A stretch of 64,000 bases of DNA from Rhypophila decipiens. Lineage: Eukaryota; Ascomycota; Sordariomycetes; Sordariales; Naviculisporaceae. The translations under genes and the position numbers were made by a program. Of this stretch, positions 1 to 13,000 are shown piece by piece; within the stretch, counting starts at the first letter, position 1, and each line of letters starts with the position of its first letter. The stretch is taken from the NCBI GenBank assembly GCA_033297075.1, contig MU858243.1, positions 1-64,000 on the forward strand, read 5' to 3'. The notes under the pieces are model-generated. The model was given only the letters and a program-made list of their open reading frames with translations, was not told where the DNA came from and made no database searches.

Positions 1-329
1 GGAGTCCAAATTTTTTCGACGACTTAATGTGGGGCTCTTTGAGGGGTAGGGGGCTCTCGGTGCGTCCTCTAAGAGCCTTTCGTTCCTCAAGGCACGGATA
101 CCCTTGCGGATAGGACCAGACTCCTCCGCGCCTCCGGAGCCTATCACCGTACGCCTCTCAACTCACCTATCTTCAGCACTCCGTTCGCCTTTAAACGCAT
201 CACCTGGATTTGCCTCACTGAACTCATCTCACATGCACGTTCCTTGCTGATTTATTGTCCTGCTCTTATATTATTACTCTTAACTATTCTCATCATCTTC
301 ATCCATTTCCCACCTAGAACTCCGGCAAA
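1..329. other. 5' flank and leader of SPT3
   Basis: No coding frame is supported here. The last 100 bases are pyrimidine-rich, as in many fungal leaders, and end with an A-rich start context (ggcaaaATGGCT). Confidence 0.5.
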
Positions 330-1292
330 ATGGCTGACCGAGACAAGCAGTATAAATATCGCCAGGAGATCCAGCAGATGATGTACGTCTCCGGTGAGAC
401 AGGAGAGCCATCAGTAGAAACGACGGGTATAATAGAGGACATTGTACGGCAACAAGTAGTCGAGATCCTCAGGAGCTGTACCGAGCTCGCCGCCCGCCGC
501 GGCTCCCGCTCAATCACCATCAATGATCTGATATTCCAAATCCGGGACGACGCTCCCAAAGTCTCACGTCTGCGCACCTTTCTCTCCTGGAAAGACGTGC
601 GCAAAAACGTCAAAGACTCAGACGACAAAGGGGGGGAAGCCGATCTCGGCGCCGGTGAGGACCCCGTGGGCGGTGTCGTCCCCGGCGGTCCGGTAGACGA
701 CACCACCAAGAAGAACAAGAAAGCCAAGGTCGGTCTCCCATGGGAGCCGTCTTCGTTCTACGGCGTCGAGGTACCCGAGCGCGAGGACGAGGAGGACGAA
801 GAGGAGGAAGAGATGAATTACATCACCCTCCAGAGACTGCGCAAAGCCGACGAGCGCACCAAGGCCATGACGAGAGAGGAGTACGTCACGTGGTCTGAGT
901 TCCGCCAGGCGTCGTTTACTTACCGCAAGGGTAAACGATTCCGCGAGTGGGCGGGGTTCGGCCAGGTCACGGACAGTAAACCGTCGGACGATATCGTTGA
1001 TATTCTGGGATTCTTGACGTTCGAGATGGTGCAGACATTGACCGAGGAGGCGCTCAAAATCAAGGACTATGAAGATCTGCTAAAGGAGAGGACGGGCGGG
1101 GATAACGCGGCGGGCACCAAGAAGCGAAAACTGGCGCAGGGCTTGTTTGATCCTCCGAGTGAAGGGCGCACGCCGGTCGAAGCGAGGCACGTTCAGGAGG
1201 CCTTCCGCAGATTGCAGGCTAGGCCGAAGAGGCAAAGGGCCATGTTGAATGGAACGAGACTCCAGCAACATACTGGCCTGAAGCTGTTTTAG
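330..1292 (+). CDS. spt3: SAGA complex subunit Spt3
   Basis: Encodes a 320-aa protein in one exon. Spt3 is the SAGA coactivator subunit that engages TATA-binding protein at promoters in the nucleus. The N-terminus (residues about 5-95) reads as the family's first histone fold, with [14 protein letters not shown], a helix ending in [20 protein letters not shown], and [13 protein letters not shown] followed by a basic stretch. A second histone-fold-like segment begins near residue 220 ([22 protein letters not shown]) and closes with [10 protein letters not shown] near the C-terminus. A low-complexity acidic linker ([12 protein letters not shown]) separates them. Length and two-fold layout match the family. 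The ATG is the first in frame and has an A at -3. The next gene, PPM1, points toward it. Confidence 0.93.
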   Translation: MADRDKQYKYRQEIQQMMYVSGETGEPSVETTGIIEDIVRQQVVEILRSCTELAARRGSRSITINDLIFQIRDDAPKVSRLRTFLSWKDVRKNVKDSDDKGGEADLGAGEDPVGGVVPGGPVDDTTKKNKKAKVGLPWEPSSFYGVEVPEREDEEDEEEEEMNYITLQRLRKADERTKAMTREEYVTWSEFRQASFTYRKGKRFREWAGFGQVTDSKPSDDIVDILGFLTFEMVQTLTEEALKIKDYEDLLKERTGGDNAAGTKKRKLAQGLFDPPSEGRTPVEARHVQEAFRRLQARPKRQRAMLNGTRLQQHTGLKLF

Positions 1293-1788
1293 GAGGACGG
1301 CTGTTGATTCTATCTCGATCCTGATCATTCGAGTACGGATTATAAGGATGGTCATGCTATTAGTTGATTAACAGCGAAAATTCACCGTATTGTTCAAGCT
1401 TTAGGGATGGTTGGGTAACTGGTTTGGGTACAGGCGTCAAGCGGATATGTTGCATCAGGAATAACAATAGGTTGATACCCCACACAGTGATGGAGAAACC
1501 ATGTCACGGCGGTTGTCTTTTTTATCCTTTTTTTTAACTTTCGCGTTATAGCGTGTAAGCTGAGAATTCTCTTTTGTTCTGGCGTCAAGCATTCATGTTC
1601 TATCCATCACTAGCGAACAATGACTACAAGGAGTTTATCAGAAGAATTCAGGAAGGCCTTGCAACACAGTGGGTGCTTCATTTTGTCATTTCTCCCGTCA
1701 TCAGACATCCGCCTTGACCCAGCATCTTGCCCTATCGACTGGCGTATCTAACTCATGGCTGCCAGCTCCCAGCTGGCCCATCTAATAC
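1293..1788. other. convergent intergenic region SPT3/PPM1
   Basis: About 0.5 kb shared by the 3' ends of SPT3 and PPM1. It is AT-richer than the flanking genes and stops are frequent in all frames. I see no further gene. Confidence 0.5.
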
Positions 1789-3061
1789 CTAGGCATCCAG
1801 ATTGAATCTATCCCCCTTCCAGCCCCAGGCAACGATATAATGGCCGGCAAGCAACTTCCACTCCTCAACCTCGTCCAAGCCCTCCAATCCATCCACCCGT
1901 TCCTTCTCATTTTCGTCAATCCATCTCTCCCAGATATCATCCACCGTCATTTGTCGTACCGCTGCGAACCCGGCCAGTCGCAGACGAGCCTCCTGATCAG
2001 CCGGTTGTCTGAAGACATCGAGCGTTGGCATGGTAATCCCCCTTGCTGCAAGGTTAGAGATCATCATGTGCCCAAAAGGGTCGTCCGGCTTGATAGGCTC
2101 GTAGATGATTATGCCGAGGTTCTCGGAAATGGCGGTAATAAAGTGCGAGATCACCGCGGTTGCCTCGGGCGTGGAGAGATAGCACAGGCAGCACTCGGAT
2201 ATCAGCAAGGTGGGGACGTCACCTCGTAGATGGGGGATAGAAGATACGTTCTTGCCTCCAGCCAAGTGACGGAGATCTAGGCCGTGGAAGAATAACTGGC
2301 TTGAAGGGGACTGTATCGACTTGCTCTGCCAGTAGGTGATGGTGGTGGTTACTGCTTCTCCGCCATCGTTGTCTTGGGGGGCTTGTGTTGCGTCGTTGCC
2401 TTGTTGCGTTGTCGCTGCTGAGGTGTGTTCTACCGGGTCGGATAAGACATTCCGCAGCTGAGGGGAACCGCGAACTATGCGCAGTTTCCGAGCCCGGATA
2501 TCGGGAAAATCAATCTCGTGGTATGTGAGATTTTGGACTGGTTGCTGCTGCCTGGAGGAGGTTGAGACCGAGAAGAGACGTAAGCTGCGGGTATCGGTGC
2601 CGGCGCCGAGTGAGATGATTTGCCTCTCCTGGCCTTCGGTCTGTGAGAGAAAGATATCCACGAGCTTGTCAATCGCCGTGGTTCTTGTGTATGTTCCTGG
2701 ATATATTATTAGTTAGGGAGTTTGTCTTATCTTAAGGGAGGGTATAGTTACCCCTGTTGATGATAGGTAACCGCCTGGCTGATGAACCAGAAGGCCCAGG
2801 CTGGACGAAGAGGTTGGCGAAGGGATCTTGCAAGTAGCCAAGATGAACAGCACTCAGGCGCGATACTGCGGCGTCTGTATCAGTTCCTTGGATGGTTGCG
2901 TCATGGGCGAGGGTGTGGCTTGATGCATCTCCCGGTTCCGTTCCGGGAGCCACTCGGCTTGCACCTCCACCACGCCCCCGGACTCGGCTTCGGCCCCGGC
3001 CCCTTTCCCCACCACGGGTCCCTCTAAGGGAAAGTAAATTAGGAATCGTCGGTTTTGACAT
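1789..3061 (-). CDS. ppm1: leucine carboxyl methyltransferase 1 (PP2A methyltransferase)
   Basis: Two exons (3061-2752 and 2696-1789) give 405 aa. The intron (2697-2751) starts GTAACT, ends CCAG, and restores the family sequence [15 protein letters not shown]. The enzyme transfers a methyl group from S-adenosylmethionine to the C-terminal leucine of the PP2A catalytic subunit, which steers holoenzyme assembly. Visible motifs are the SAM loop [15 protein letters not shown] near residue 129, [17 protein letters not shown] just after it, [11 protein letters not shown], and [13 protein letters not shown]. The N-terminus (IPNLLSLRG) is followed by an Arg/Gly-rich stretch before the catalytic domain. 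A Gln/Thr/Ala-rich insert follows the second motif. It converges on SPT3. Confidence 0.92.
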
Positions 3062-6000
3062 CTGGTACAGGTTTGTCTGGATAAGGTGCTAATGCTGAGG
3101 GCATTAGATGGGGTAAATATGAAAAGAATATCATGTAAAACTAGGCCTAGGTTTGCTTGCGGGGTCTCCGATTTGTGTTTAGGTTGCCCCGACGCAATAT
3201 TTGGTTGACGGTGACTCGGTGAGTACCCTTCCTCCGCTCCGTACGGAGTCTACATACAGAAGACGGTACCGGCCCCACCTTTGAGGAGACATGACAGAAA
3301 CCTGCGGTAACTGCCTTGCTCCATGCCCTGAATATCTAGATCACGTGCCTTTGAGTTTACACTCAACAAGCGGTTGTCATTTCAACTCTTCAATAAATAT
3401 TCTCATCGGCTGGTTTTGGAAGCAATTCGCCGAGAATTGTTTTTCTGGCTAGCTCCAGATAGCCGATTTACCGATTCAGCCAACGCAAGTTCCTGACTCA
3501 CAAAACTCCGGAGGGCCACGGAGTTAGGACTGCTGAACTAAGCGGTCATATAAACATAAGTTTGGCTATTATCGCGGGCAGGCTTCAGGGATCCATGGTG
3601 GGAACTGGGAAGTGACCTCGCAATACAAGGGTGATGTTTGTTTCCGTTTGATAGATGGAGTGGCTTGAAACGACTTCACCTTACCACGAACAAGGGTTGG
3701 GCATCCATTGATTATGGATAGTTGCAACACAAGGAACAAAGATACGGCCAGAATGAAGTCCCCGGCGGTGCACAAGCTACGAGCAAGGATTTGGTGAACT
3801 GTTCGTGAGAGACGACATCAACAATCTGCCTCATCTTTGAAGGGTCACAGGGGCATGTGTCCTGAAAGGGCATGGATTCATAAGTGTACCCTCCTTGTGT
3901 GCATCCATGCACAACATAAAAAGCAATGGGAAAGTGAGAATCTGCGCTTGTTTTTGTGCCAAATCAAGATAAAATGATGTGCGCTCTCCATTCTGACTTC
4001 CCTGAACGATCAGCAACGGGAGGACCCGACGTGCCCCCACTTACCGCCCGTTGAAGTGTACCTACTACGGATTAGCGTAAAATGGGACGAAGCGTCGTCG
4101 CATCACCGAGATGGCACGGCTTCGCTTCCCTAATCTGTCAAAAACAGTTCGGTGGAAATACTGTTTTGGCAGCTCATTCTGATAGAGTTATCTCGCGCGG
4201 ATCCGGCATCGGCTTTCCAGACGAATTGCTGCGCTGGTTTGGGGCGGGGAATCAAGCAGGGGACGGGGAAGTGGGATGCCACATTGTGCAGGTGTGCTCT
4301 GGGATTCCATTGGTACGGCTTGCGACGTTTATTGCTCCCGGCAAGAGAAATACCGAATGCATACTAGGTCTACCTTGTGCTGTTGGGTTTGTATCAATAG
4401 TGTAGACTGCTTGCAGCAGGGAATCAGTCGTGTCGAAGAAAAAATGAGGATAATTATCAGAAATTAGCCAGCTTGATACGTGTCGACATTGCTGCCGGAG
4501 ATCCTCGTCGCCGTGTGAGAAAAAGCAATGAGAGGGTCCAATCTTGGTACCCAGGCCCCAACTCGCGCACACGACTCCCAGTAACCCGAAACTCCAGTAA
4601 GACACGGGTAGTCTTTGGTGTCCTCTCGGACCGAGATTATTGTGCTCGGCAAGCTTCCGCATCATTGGACAGCTTCGGTGATACCAACTTCTGATGAGCA
4701 ACCTTCCTGAACTGATCCGTGGAAACTCAGACACCACAACCAACACAAAAAGATCCCTTCAAGGGGAAAACAGGTTCTGGTGTATCGTAACCCAGAATGA
4801 CGACAGTTACACACTCGGCATTTGATTCGGACGCCTGCTGGTCTTGCACAGATACCGACGGGAGGCTTGACAAGTGACACGCAGGACCTAATACCCAATA
4901 AGTTCCAACGACCCGTTCCGCATGTCGTGTTGGCGTTCAATGCACCCTTACCTCTTGGGTGGAGGGCGAGCAGTTGAAATGCACACCAAGACTCGGTGGA
5001 CGGGTTTGGGGTGCCAGCACTTCGCAACCCACCCAGTCGTCATCCGTAGCAGCTGGCTGTTGGCGCACAGTTGTGAAGATCGGGAATTTATCCGACTCGA
5101 ACGATAGCATACCAGGCCTCCGGGTAATGTGATGACTGCTGCATTTTCGAATCTGATCAGAGCAGCGACTGACGTGATTGAGCAAGGACTTTGATGACCG
5201 ACTGCTTCGTACCAATCTCGACCCATCGAACTCATCCGTTCCCCGAGACCTTCAGCTAATGATTATGCACGGGTTGCGCTTGCTACCTATGCGGATTCAT
5301 GAAGGCAACGAGCCTAGACGAACTGTCTGACCAACGGATATGGCAGGCATGAATGTGGCGCCTGAGGTATCAGGTTGAAGCGGTGAAGAGGCTCGAAAAC
5401 AGAGAGAGATATACAAGGACCCGACAGTTTGGTACGGTGGCCAAGCGATAGCCCACTATTGGGCAGCCAAGCATTCTGACTGAAAAATAGTGCAAGAATA
5501 TCGAGAGCGGGATCTGCGCCTCAGGACGGCGGACGGCCCCAAATAGAAGTGATAGACTCGCGTCAGCCAACGATAACGCGGATGGTTACCTTGTTGAAGG
5601 GTTCACTGACACCTGCCTGGAAGAGAGTGCGTTTTGAGGTTACTGGTGGTGGCGGGGGTGTTGAGTGATGAAGCAGCGAGAAGAGGCTGAATCTTCGAGT
5701 CAGTAGAGAATACCAGAAGTACAATCACCGAGTCGTGATCTCAAAGCAATCAAAGCCTGTATGGAAAGCGGTTGGAATTCTCACAAATTGTGGTCGGCTC
5801 CACCTCGGGACTTTTTGAGACACTGCACCCGCCGTTACGGAGCTTGTTCCAGCCCTCTGGGTAGACAACGGACAGCGCTGACTTCCGTATTCCGTGTCCA
5901 AGGATCTCGAACTTTGAGACCACGACAAGTCATTCTTCAATGAATTTCAAAATCCCGAGCGGCGTAGTTCTAATGTGTATCCACAGGTACGGATATCATC

Positions 6001-8895
6001 ATAACATCGCGCGAGCTTCTTAAGATAACAGTATTGGCCCAGCGCATCAAGCTATTGGATTTAATCACCGAGAGTCTCTGGATAACGGATATTACGAGGC
6101 CTATTCCGCTCCTCCCTCCGTTCATCAACCCTTGAGCTCGCAACAACAGTCGAATAAGTCGATACGCACAGCTGCCTCTGCAGTCTGGCGTGAGCGATCT
6201 GGAAGAGATGTTGAACAAAGGTAACACCACACTGACATGCTTGTGATAGACCAAAGAGACACCCAGTGTTCCCCTGGGAGTCAGTATAAAATCGCGCAAT
6301 CTGGCAAGTCTGGCAGGGCGTCCATCGAGTTGGAGGAGTGGATTGGCTCCAGGGTTTTATCCGGTATTTCGGAACACGATGCCCTGCACCAATCAACTGC
6401 CCGGTTTTCTTGATTAAAACCCACAAAATTTATCCCAAGCCCACCTGATACCACAATACAACATCGAAGCAAGCGAGGAGAAGTATCTGTAATGCACAGT
6501 TGTAACGTACTCGCCCGGCGCCTGACTGTGGTTCTGTTCGTTCATCGTTACCAAATTACCAACTGGCACTGGAAGCACGACGCTGAATGACACGACACAC
6601 GCATCAGAGCTGCAGGCTGTAGCTCTGCAGCCAGACCAATTCGATAATCCCTCCCAATCTAAACAAACGCAGCAGTGTCGTATTCAAGTGCGTCGCACTG
6701 CGCTCTGACGCCAACAAGAGGCCACTGAATCTCGCTGACCCATCCGTCACATTTATATCAGAAGGGGAGAGCAGAACCGGCCAGTTCGTTCGTCGGAGCC
6801 ACTCAAGAGTGCCGTGATCTTCTCACAGGCTGCTGTGAGCCAGTCGTACATACAGATGCTGTGCTGTACGGATACGGCATACGCAATAGTCCACCCCTGC
6901 GCAAATTGAAAAACGTGCTGGATTCTGTGCGTAATCCCGCGCTTCGGAAGGTAACGTGCGGAGGTTGTAACGGTGCCTCGCCGTCCATTTTGCTAATAGC
7001 ACTAGCCAGCTTAACCTCCTGGGAACGTCGCAAGGAACGGAGGGAGAACTTGCGCTTGTAAAACTCGGGATCCAATGAGAGCTCCCTGCCCTTGGAGCTT
7101 TTGCTCGCGACCCACTTAAAAACTGGGATGCCCGGGGGAGCTGCCCAATTGATAATTCGTAGCAGAGCAGGGGGCAGGCCCCGCACTCGGCTCTGTTGTT
7201 CCAAGTTCCAGCAGAGAGGGAAGGGGTGTGACTGGTCGGTCTTGATTCACATGGAGCTCGAGCCACCTGTCGGTCTCGCACACACCCAAACAATTGGGAA
7301 CTGCCCAAATTCCAAACCAGCGTCCGGGGCCTCTGCAGTGCACGCACATGGAACTGTCAGCAAGTTGGATCGCTTCATGCTCGTCTGCAGGAGTAAAGTG
7401 CTGTAGTGCAGCCCAAGTGCCCTGTCGGGAAACCCGACCCCGATTCATTGTTGCTGATGTTCTTTGTTGTCATCTTTGTTTGCATGTGCGTTTCTCAAAG
7501 GCAGGAGGGCATGCTTACATCATGTACAATAAATCACAATTTGTTGTGCAACTTCTTCATCGCTGATGGCCCATGCGGAGTCTTTTTCTGGGAGCGAACA
7601 ATGCTGTGCTGTACGAATAGAAAACGGCACAAGTGGCCAGTACTCCGTAACATCAACTTGAAGCGATTCCACCCAAATTTTGCAGCAACCCTGCCATCCG
7701 TTTCCCAGTCCCGCTTATCCATCCACACAAACCCACACCACCCTTGGGGCTGGGTGGTGGATTGGTGGGTTCTCGCTGTTCCCGCTTTTCAACCGCTGCA
7801 CTGGGACGGGTACGAACCTACCTGCCACTCTGGTTTGTGGCAAACTGAATGGGAGTCGGCAAATCCACCCAAATGTGAAAGCCCTTCGATGCTTTGGCCA
7901 TCCCCCCTCGGTTTTCATTTTATCTTGACAGTGCACTAGTGAGCACTAAACACGCAAAGCCAGGCATTCACAGGACTCGAGTGACAGGAGACACTATTGA
8001 TGAGTGGCCAAGCCAGTTCAAGCCTGATCCAGTCCATCCGAGCTGGTTGCTAGCCTGCTAGTAGCTGGTATCTTGTCCCAAGTCGACCGGTCCTGCCCCG
8101 TGTTCCACAATCGGCGTATTCCATACCAAAAAACCTGTCGACACTATCGCTAGCGTGCTGCAAGCTCCCTCGTTTCCCACCTAGTGTTCCTTCTGGTGCA
8201 GCACTGGTGCCAGTGGATGCTCCTTTGCTGTTGTTCTGCGTCGCTGCAAGGTTGACACTAGACTTCTTTCATCAACTGTTGTCCCCTTCTCCGCGCCAGG
8301 CCCCCCTTGGAAGTTTAGTTGGGAGCCCTTCTCCTCTCACCCATCTTCCCGCACCACCAACACCTGACCGGACCCGATCCCAGCTTTTCCCGTCCTCCTC
8401 CTCTTCCTGAAGAGAGACCCTCTCTTTGCTCCTTCAACGCCAAAAACGTCACCACCACGACAACCACCGACTTCCAGTAACCCATTCGACATTGGGTCCT
8501 GGTTTATGGCATAATTCCGGGAGGAAGGTTGATTAAGAGCTCGGAATTTTGTTTTGAACCGAGGAATTGGAAGCTGCAGGGCATACTTGTGACGGGGCTC
8601 GGATTGGAATTACAAGCGTTTGGGTCTCACATCTGTTCCCGCGCGCCTGGATCGACGCAACTCTACGACTTCTCACAATCGCCATTCCCGACTTTACTCG
8701 CCAGACATTCCTGATCGGACGGCTTGATACAATTTCATCTCATATTTTGTTTTCAATTGTCCCTGGCGGGCCTGCATCTGACAACTTCGCCTTTGTCCAA
8801 TTTTTCGGAAAAACGACCAAGCAACCTTCGATCTGGTCCTCAATGATTGTCTAAATCAGCCGACTTACAACATCAAATCAAATTCGCGAGGAGCC
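3062..8895. other. long divergent intergenic region
   Basis: About 5.8 kb between two genes that point away from each other. It has only short, overlapping, non-conserved-looking frames on both strands, none with a domain I recognise or a splice chain that joins them. A perfect 12-bp palindrome CTCCGTACGGAG lies at 3237-3248. The last 700 bases (about 8200-8890) are C/T-rich and look like promoter and leader of the gene at 8896. No transposase, reverse transcriptase or RNA gene was recognised. Confidence 0.5.
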
Positions 8896-10087
8896 ATGAG
8901 TACACCGACGCCGGCCGAGGGCTCTGGGCCCAAGGAAAAGAAGGGAATTGGAAAGGTCTTGATGCGGATGAAGACTGTGTTGAAGAAGGCCGACCCAACC
9001 AGACGACTATCGACTCTCGGCAAGCCTGGCCCTTCCACTGCCGCGGGCGAACCCATTGCTGATCTCAGCGAGAGGTAGTTCTCTCTCTTTTGTGCTTGAA
9101 GGCTAGAGGCCCGTGGTTACTACAATCATGACGACCTCTCAATTCATTCGCTTGCTGCGATATCATACTGACACAAGAAACATATAGCACACCTGCACCT
9201 GTACCTGCAGCGGCCCCAGAGCCTGCTCTCACCACCATTCCCGAGGATCCTGCTGCCACCAAGGTCCCGAGAGCACAGATTTTCGAGGAGCGCGCGAAGA
9301 AGCTTGGTGAGCTTTACGGATTGGAACTTAAGCCCAGCGAGTGGCACAAGTCCGAGGGACATGCTCTTCGTGTTGAGAAGCCCATTCGTATGCGTGTCCA
9401 TCGCAAGTGTCATCTTTGCGATACCTCATTCGGGCTGGGAAAGGAGTGCCCGAAATGCAAGCATGTCCGTTGCAAGCAATGCCCCCGGGTTCCTCCCAAG
9501 CGTACCGAGGCCGAGAAGGAGGAGAGCCGCAAGAAGAGGGCTGCCATTCTGAAAGAGCGTGCCGAAAATGCCCCCATTATCCCCGATTGGAACCTGACGG
9601 AAAAGAAGGTTGTGCTTCGAAGACCTGCGAAGACCGGCGGCCAGGATTTGGTTCACAAGAAGCCGCGACAGCGCGTCCGCAGAACCTGTTGCCAGTGTGA
9701 AAAGCTGTTTTCTTCGGGCAACAAGACTTGTCAGGCTTGCGAGCATGCTCGCTGCGCTGATTGCCCCCGGGATCCGTAAGTGTTCATGCTGTCCGAGTGA
9801 CATAGCCGCCTGCTTCAGATACTGACCCCCTGAGTAGTTCCAAGAAGGATAGATATCCGTATGGCTATCCTGGCGATGAATTAGGGACGAAGAACCCTTA
9901 TTTCGAATGTCACGAGTGCAAAGCCCCTATACCGAGTCAGCCAGACACTGAAACACCCTGTCCCAAGTGTTCCCATCCGAAATGTGCGTCCTGCGAACGA
10001 CTGACGCCCCGGCGGGTGGAACCAGAACCCGACCCGGAGGTCTGGAAGAGTATACAGGCCAAACTCGAGGACTTAAAACTCAAGTAA
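8896..10087 (+). CDS. protein with three Cys-rich zinc-ribbon-like repeats
   Basis: Three exons (8896-9074, 9188-9775, 9838-10087) give 338 aa. Both introns (GTAGTT..ATAG and GTAAGT..GTAG) restore an open frame. I know of no named function; similar proteins occur widely in filamentous fungi as hypothetical proteins. The striking feature is a motif used three times: CxxC, a 9-14-residue spacer, then CxxCxHxxCxxC. Copies start CHLCDTSFG, CCQCEKLFS and CHECKAPIP. Each could bind zinc through Cys/His ligands. The N-terminus is basic (KKGIGKVLMRMKTVLKK) and then Pro/Ala-rich; Lys/Arg/Glu-rich helices (EKEESRKKRAAILKERAE) link copies one and two. No signal peptide or membrane segment is visible. 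A nucleic-acid or protein-scaffold role would be a guess. Confidence 0.8.
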
Positions 10088-13000
10088 CGCTGATTTCGGT
10101 TGCCTGATGTCTTGTCGACGCTGGCATCCGGCTTTCTTTGACCCTCTGATGTCCAGCTTGGAACCCCAATTCTGGATAATGGGCCGAACAGCACGAGGGA
10201 CAAAATAAAACGGGGTGGATGGTGCTTTCTTTTACTATTTGTTTTGTTCTCCCTTACCAAGCCGATATCACCATCTCGATGCACAAATTTTCAGAATCAT
10301 TCTATATCCCCACAGCATATGAAACCATTTGACGAACTCGCGACTTCTTCCCACCTATTGTTAATTTCATCAGCATCAACAACAATTTACAAAGCATTGC
10401 GGTCGATCTCTTGCCTCGCCCTTTATCTCTGGTATATATCACTCCGACAGGTGGGCCGGCACGAATGTTATCGTTCAGTGAGGATCATTATTGAGATATA
10501 GGGAAGGGGCAAGGATTGCATTTTCTTACGATGAATACGATGGCTCCGATTTTTACTCATTTTACTTCACCAAAACTCCCTCAACGTTGATCTTCTCTCG
10601 GAACCGACGACTCTCCATTTTCTTACCCTTCGTTCCTTATCAGTCGCCAGGTTACCACTCGACTCTTTACCGATCAAGAGCTGGATGTTTATTCGGAGAA
10701 ACGCCACTTTGACCATTCACACGATTCACGATGCCTTGCTGGAGGGAACTTGTACACGTTGCGCCGCCAGTGGTGGTCACTGAGAATACCCTGTGAGCAT
10801 TTATGGAAGGAAAGATTTATCTTATCGGCCAAACCAGACATGGGGCGGAATCGAGAGCACTGGGCCATGTGGACGGCAATGTTGGAATGGATGCTTCTCT
10901 GGAGAAGGCGAAATGGAGCATAACCAGCGTCATGCCGGTTGGGAGGAGCCATTCTCCATGCTCCATTTCGTATTCTCCATAGAAGCATCTTGTTTGTGAC
11001 CAGGTACCATGCTTCGGTAGTTGATGGGTCAAGCTCCGCTGTCTGTCTCCTGTGCTACTATGAGGAATGTTGCGGGAAAAAAAATGAGAATCATCATATG
11101 CTTAACGGGTCTCTTCCCTCGTGTCATCATCTATCTCCCATCTGCTGTTTGTGATTTTTATCATGCTAGTCTGCCCTTGCCTGCGAGACTGAAACCTGGA
11201 CTGTCCTCTCTGCGATATCTGCATCTATCTAGTCTACGCTGCATACAGATGAGGTACCTTCAAACAGCCGATAGTTTTATTGATCAGCTATCGGATATTT
11301 CATCAGATTAGTTCTCAGCAGATTGTTCTTCAGTGGAGAGCACAGGGATTACCTGACCCAGGGGAAGTTCTTGGTATTTGCCTCGGTTTCGCTTTCTGCA
11401 GGTCGGTGGTGCGTGTGATTTTATTCATGCAAAGTCAAGGCTCAGAACTTCAGCAGCACTGGACACTGCGTACTAAGCTATCCGTAGGTAAAGGATGCTC
11501 ACAGTAAGCACTTAATGCGCAAGCTTACTTGCCTTTAGCTTTCTGTTGTGGTGCACTGCTTGAACAAGATGCCGTATTATCAGTTTGTTGAATGAGAGGT
11601 ATGGTTTAAAGGCAACACGTCAAGCAGTGAATCCATCACCGGCTGTTTCAGGAGCGCTCGGTGGGAAAAAAAAATATTGTTTAGTGGTCTGAAAAAGTCA
11701 ACAGGAAAACATCTGTCTCCTTGTTACTGGCTCTCTTGAACGGCCCTATCATCCTATTCGATGAACCCTTATTACCTACCTTCTTGGGACGAGTATGTAC
11801 GTCGGCCATCATTGGCTCGCAGAACATTATGATATGAAGGGAGGAACTGCCGGCCGGGATTGAAACTGACATTTCATTGGCATGTATCACGAAGGGACTG
11901 GCGGTTCGGTATTTGCTGGCTTAGACACCCTCACCATCCTGGTGGGATGTTTCGGGCCTTTCGACGCCCTCGGGTACACTATATATGTACATGTTTAAAC
12001 TGTCCAAGTATTCGGAACTTGAACTGAGCTCAGCTCTTAATTACTGGTAGGTGTAGAGAATCGAAAAGGCATGTTGATGTTCGGAAGCGGACCGTATTCA
12101 TTGATACGGAGTATGGAAGACGTCGCACTGAGTACTTACCGACAGGCTGGAATGGACTTTGCTGACCGCCAATCCTCATTTATTAACCCCACAAACCCGG
12201 GCATATGGTTTGGTAACAAGCTGTCAACAACAGTCGGTGAGCAACATGTTTCAAACCGGCGCCGCGCAGTCTTTCTTTCGGGCCTTCCCACTCTCTTGCA
12301 TAAATCCATCATGACTTTATTCCTTAACCACTGCATAAACACGAGACTTCCATTTCCGTTTCACAAGATTTCGATACGTTCGGTATTCATGCACGCACAA
12401 ACCATATTGCGCCCCCTAGCACACTGAGCTTATCGGGTCGTTGAGGTTCTTCCCGCCCGCCGTTCCCGTCAGGCAGGACCCCTGGCTCGGGCCCATCCCA
12501 GCAATAGCAGCCCGTGCGGTGCCCCAGCCGCTCATCACACAACCCTTCCCAGCCGCGCGGTTTTTCATGCACGACATTCTCTCGGTGGCAACTGACAAAA
12601 AGTCACCCGAGGGCAAAAAGAAACGTCGGAAAAAAAAACCTTCAAGCCATCGTACCCTTGAATAAGCCCATATATGACAAAGCAACAAGAGTCTTGACCA
12701 ATGCAATATGACTTTTCTTATATAAAACATGTATAGCCCCAAGCATTACCTGTAGCAGTTGCTTGCGGTATTCATAATGGCTCCTGATAAGTACATGTCA
12801 GCCCATTCAACCACTACGGCGCGTAAAGTAACACCGAAATGAACCAGAGACAAAAGAAAACCAGACCCAAGATCTCGGTTCAGGGGCAATAGACACAAGA
12901 CAAAACCTCCTCAAATCCCAATGGAGCGGCAAGGCGGAAACAATTACACCAACCCGTGGCTTTATATTATCCATTTCCCCTTTCGAGACCGAGAACCAAA

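Noticed and set aside
4252..4746. A 164-codon minus-strand frame in the 3-9 kb gap
   Set aside because: Several overlapping frames of similar length occur on both strands and none looks like a protein family.
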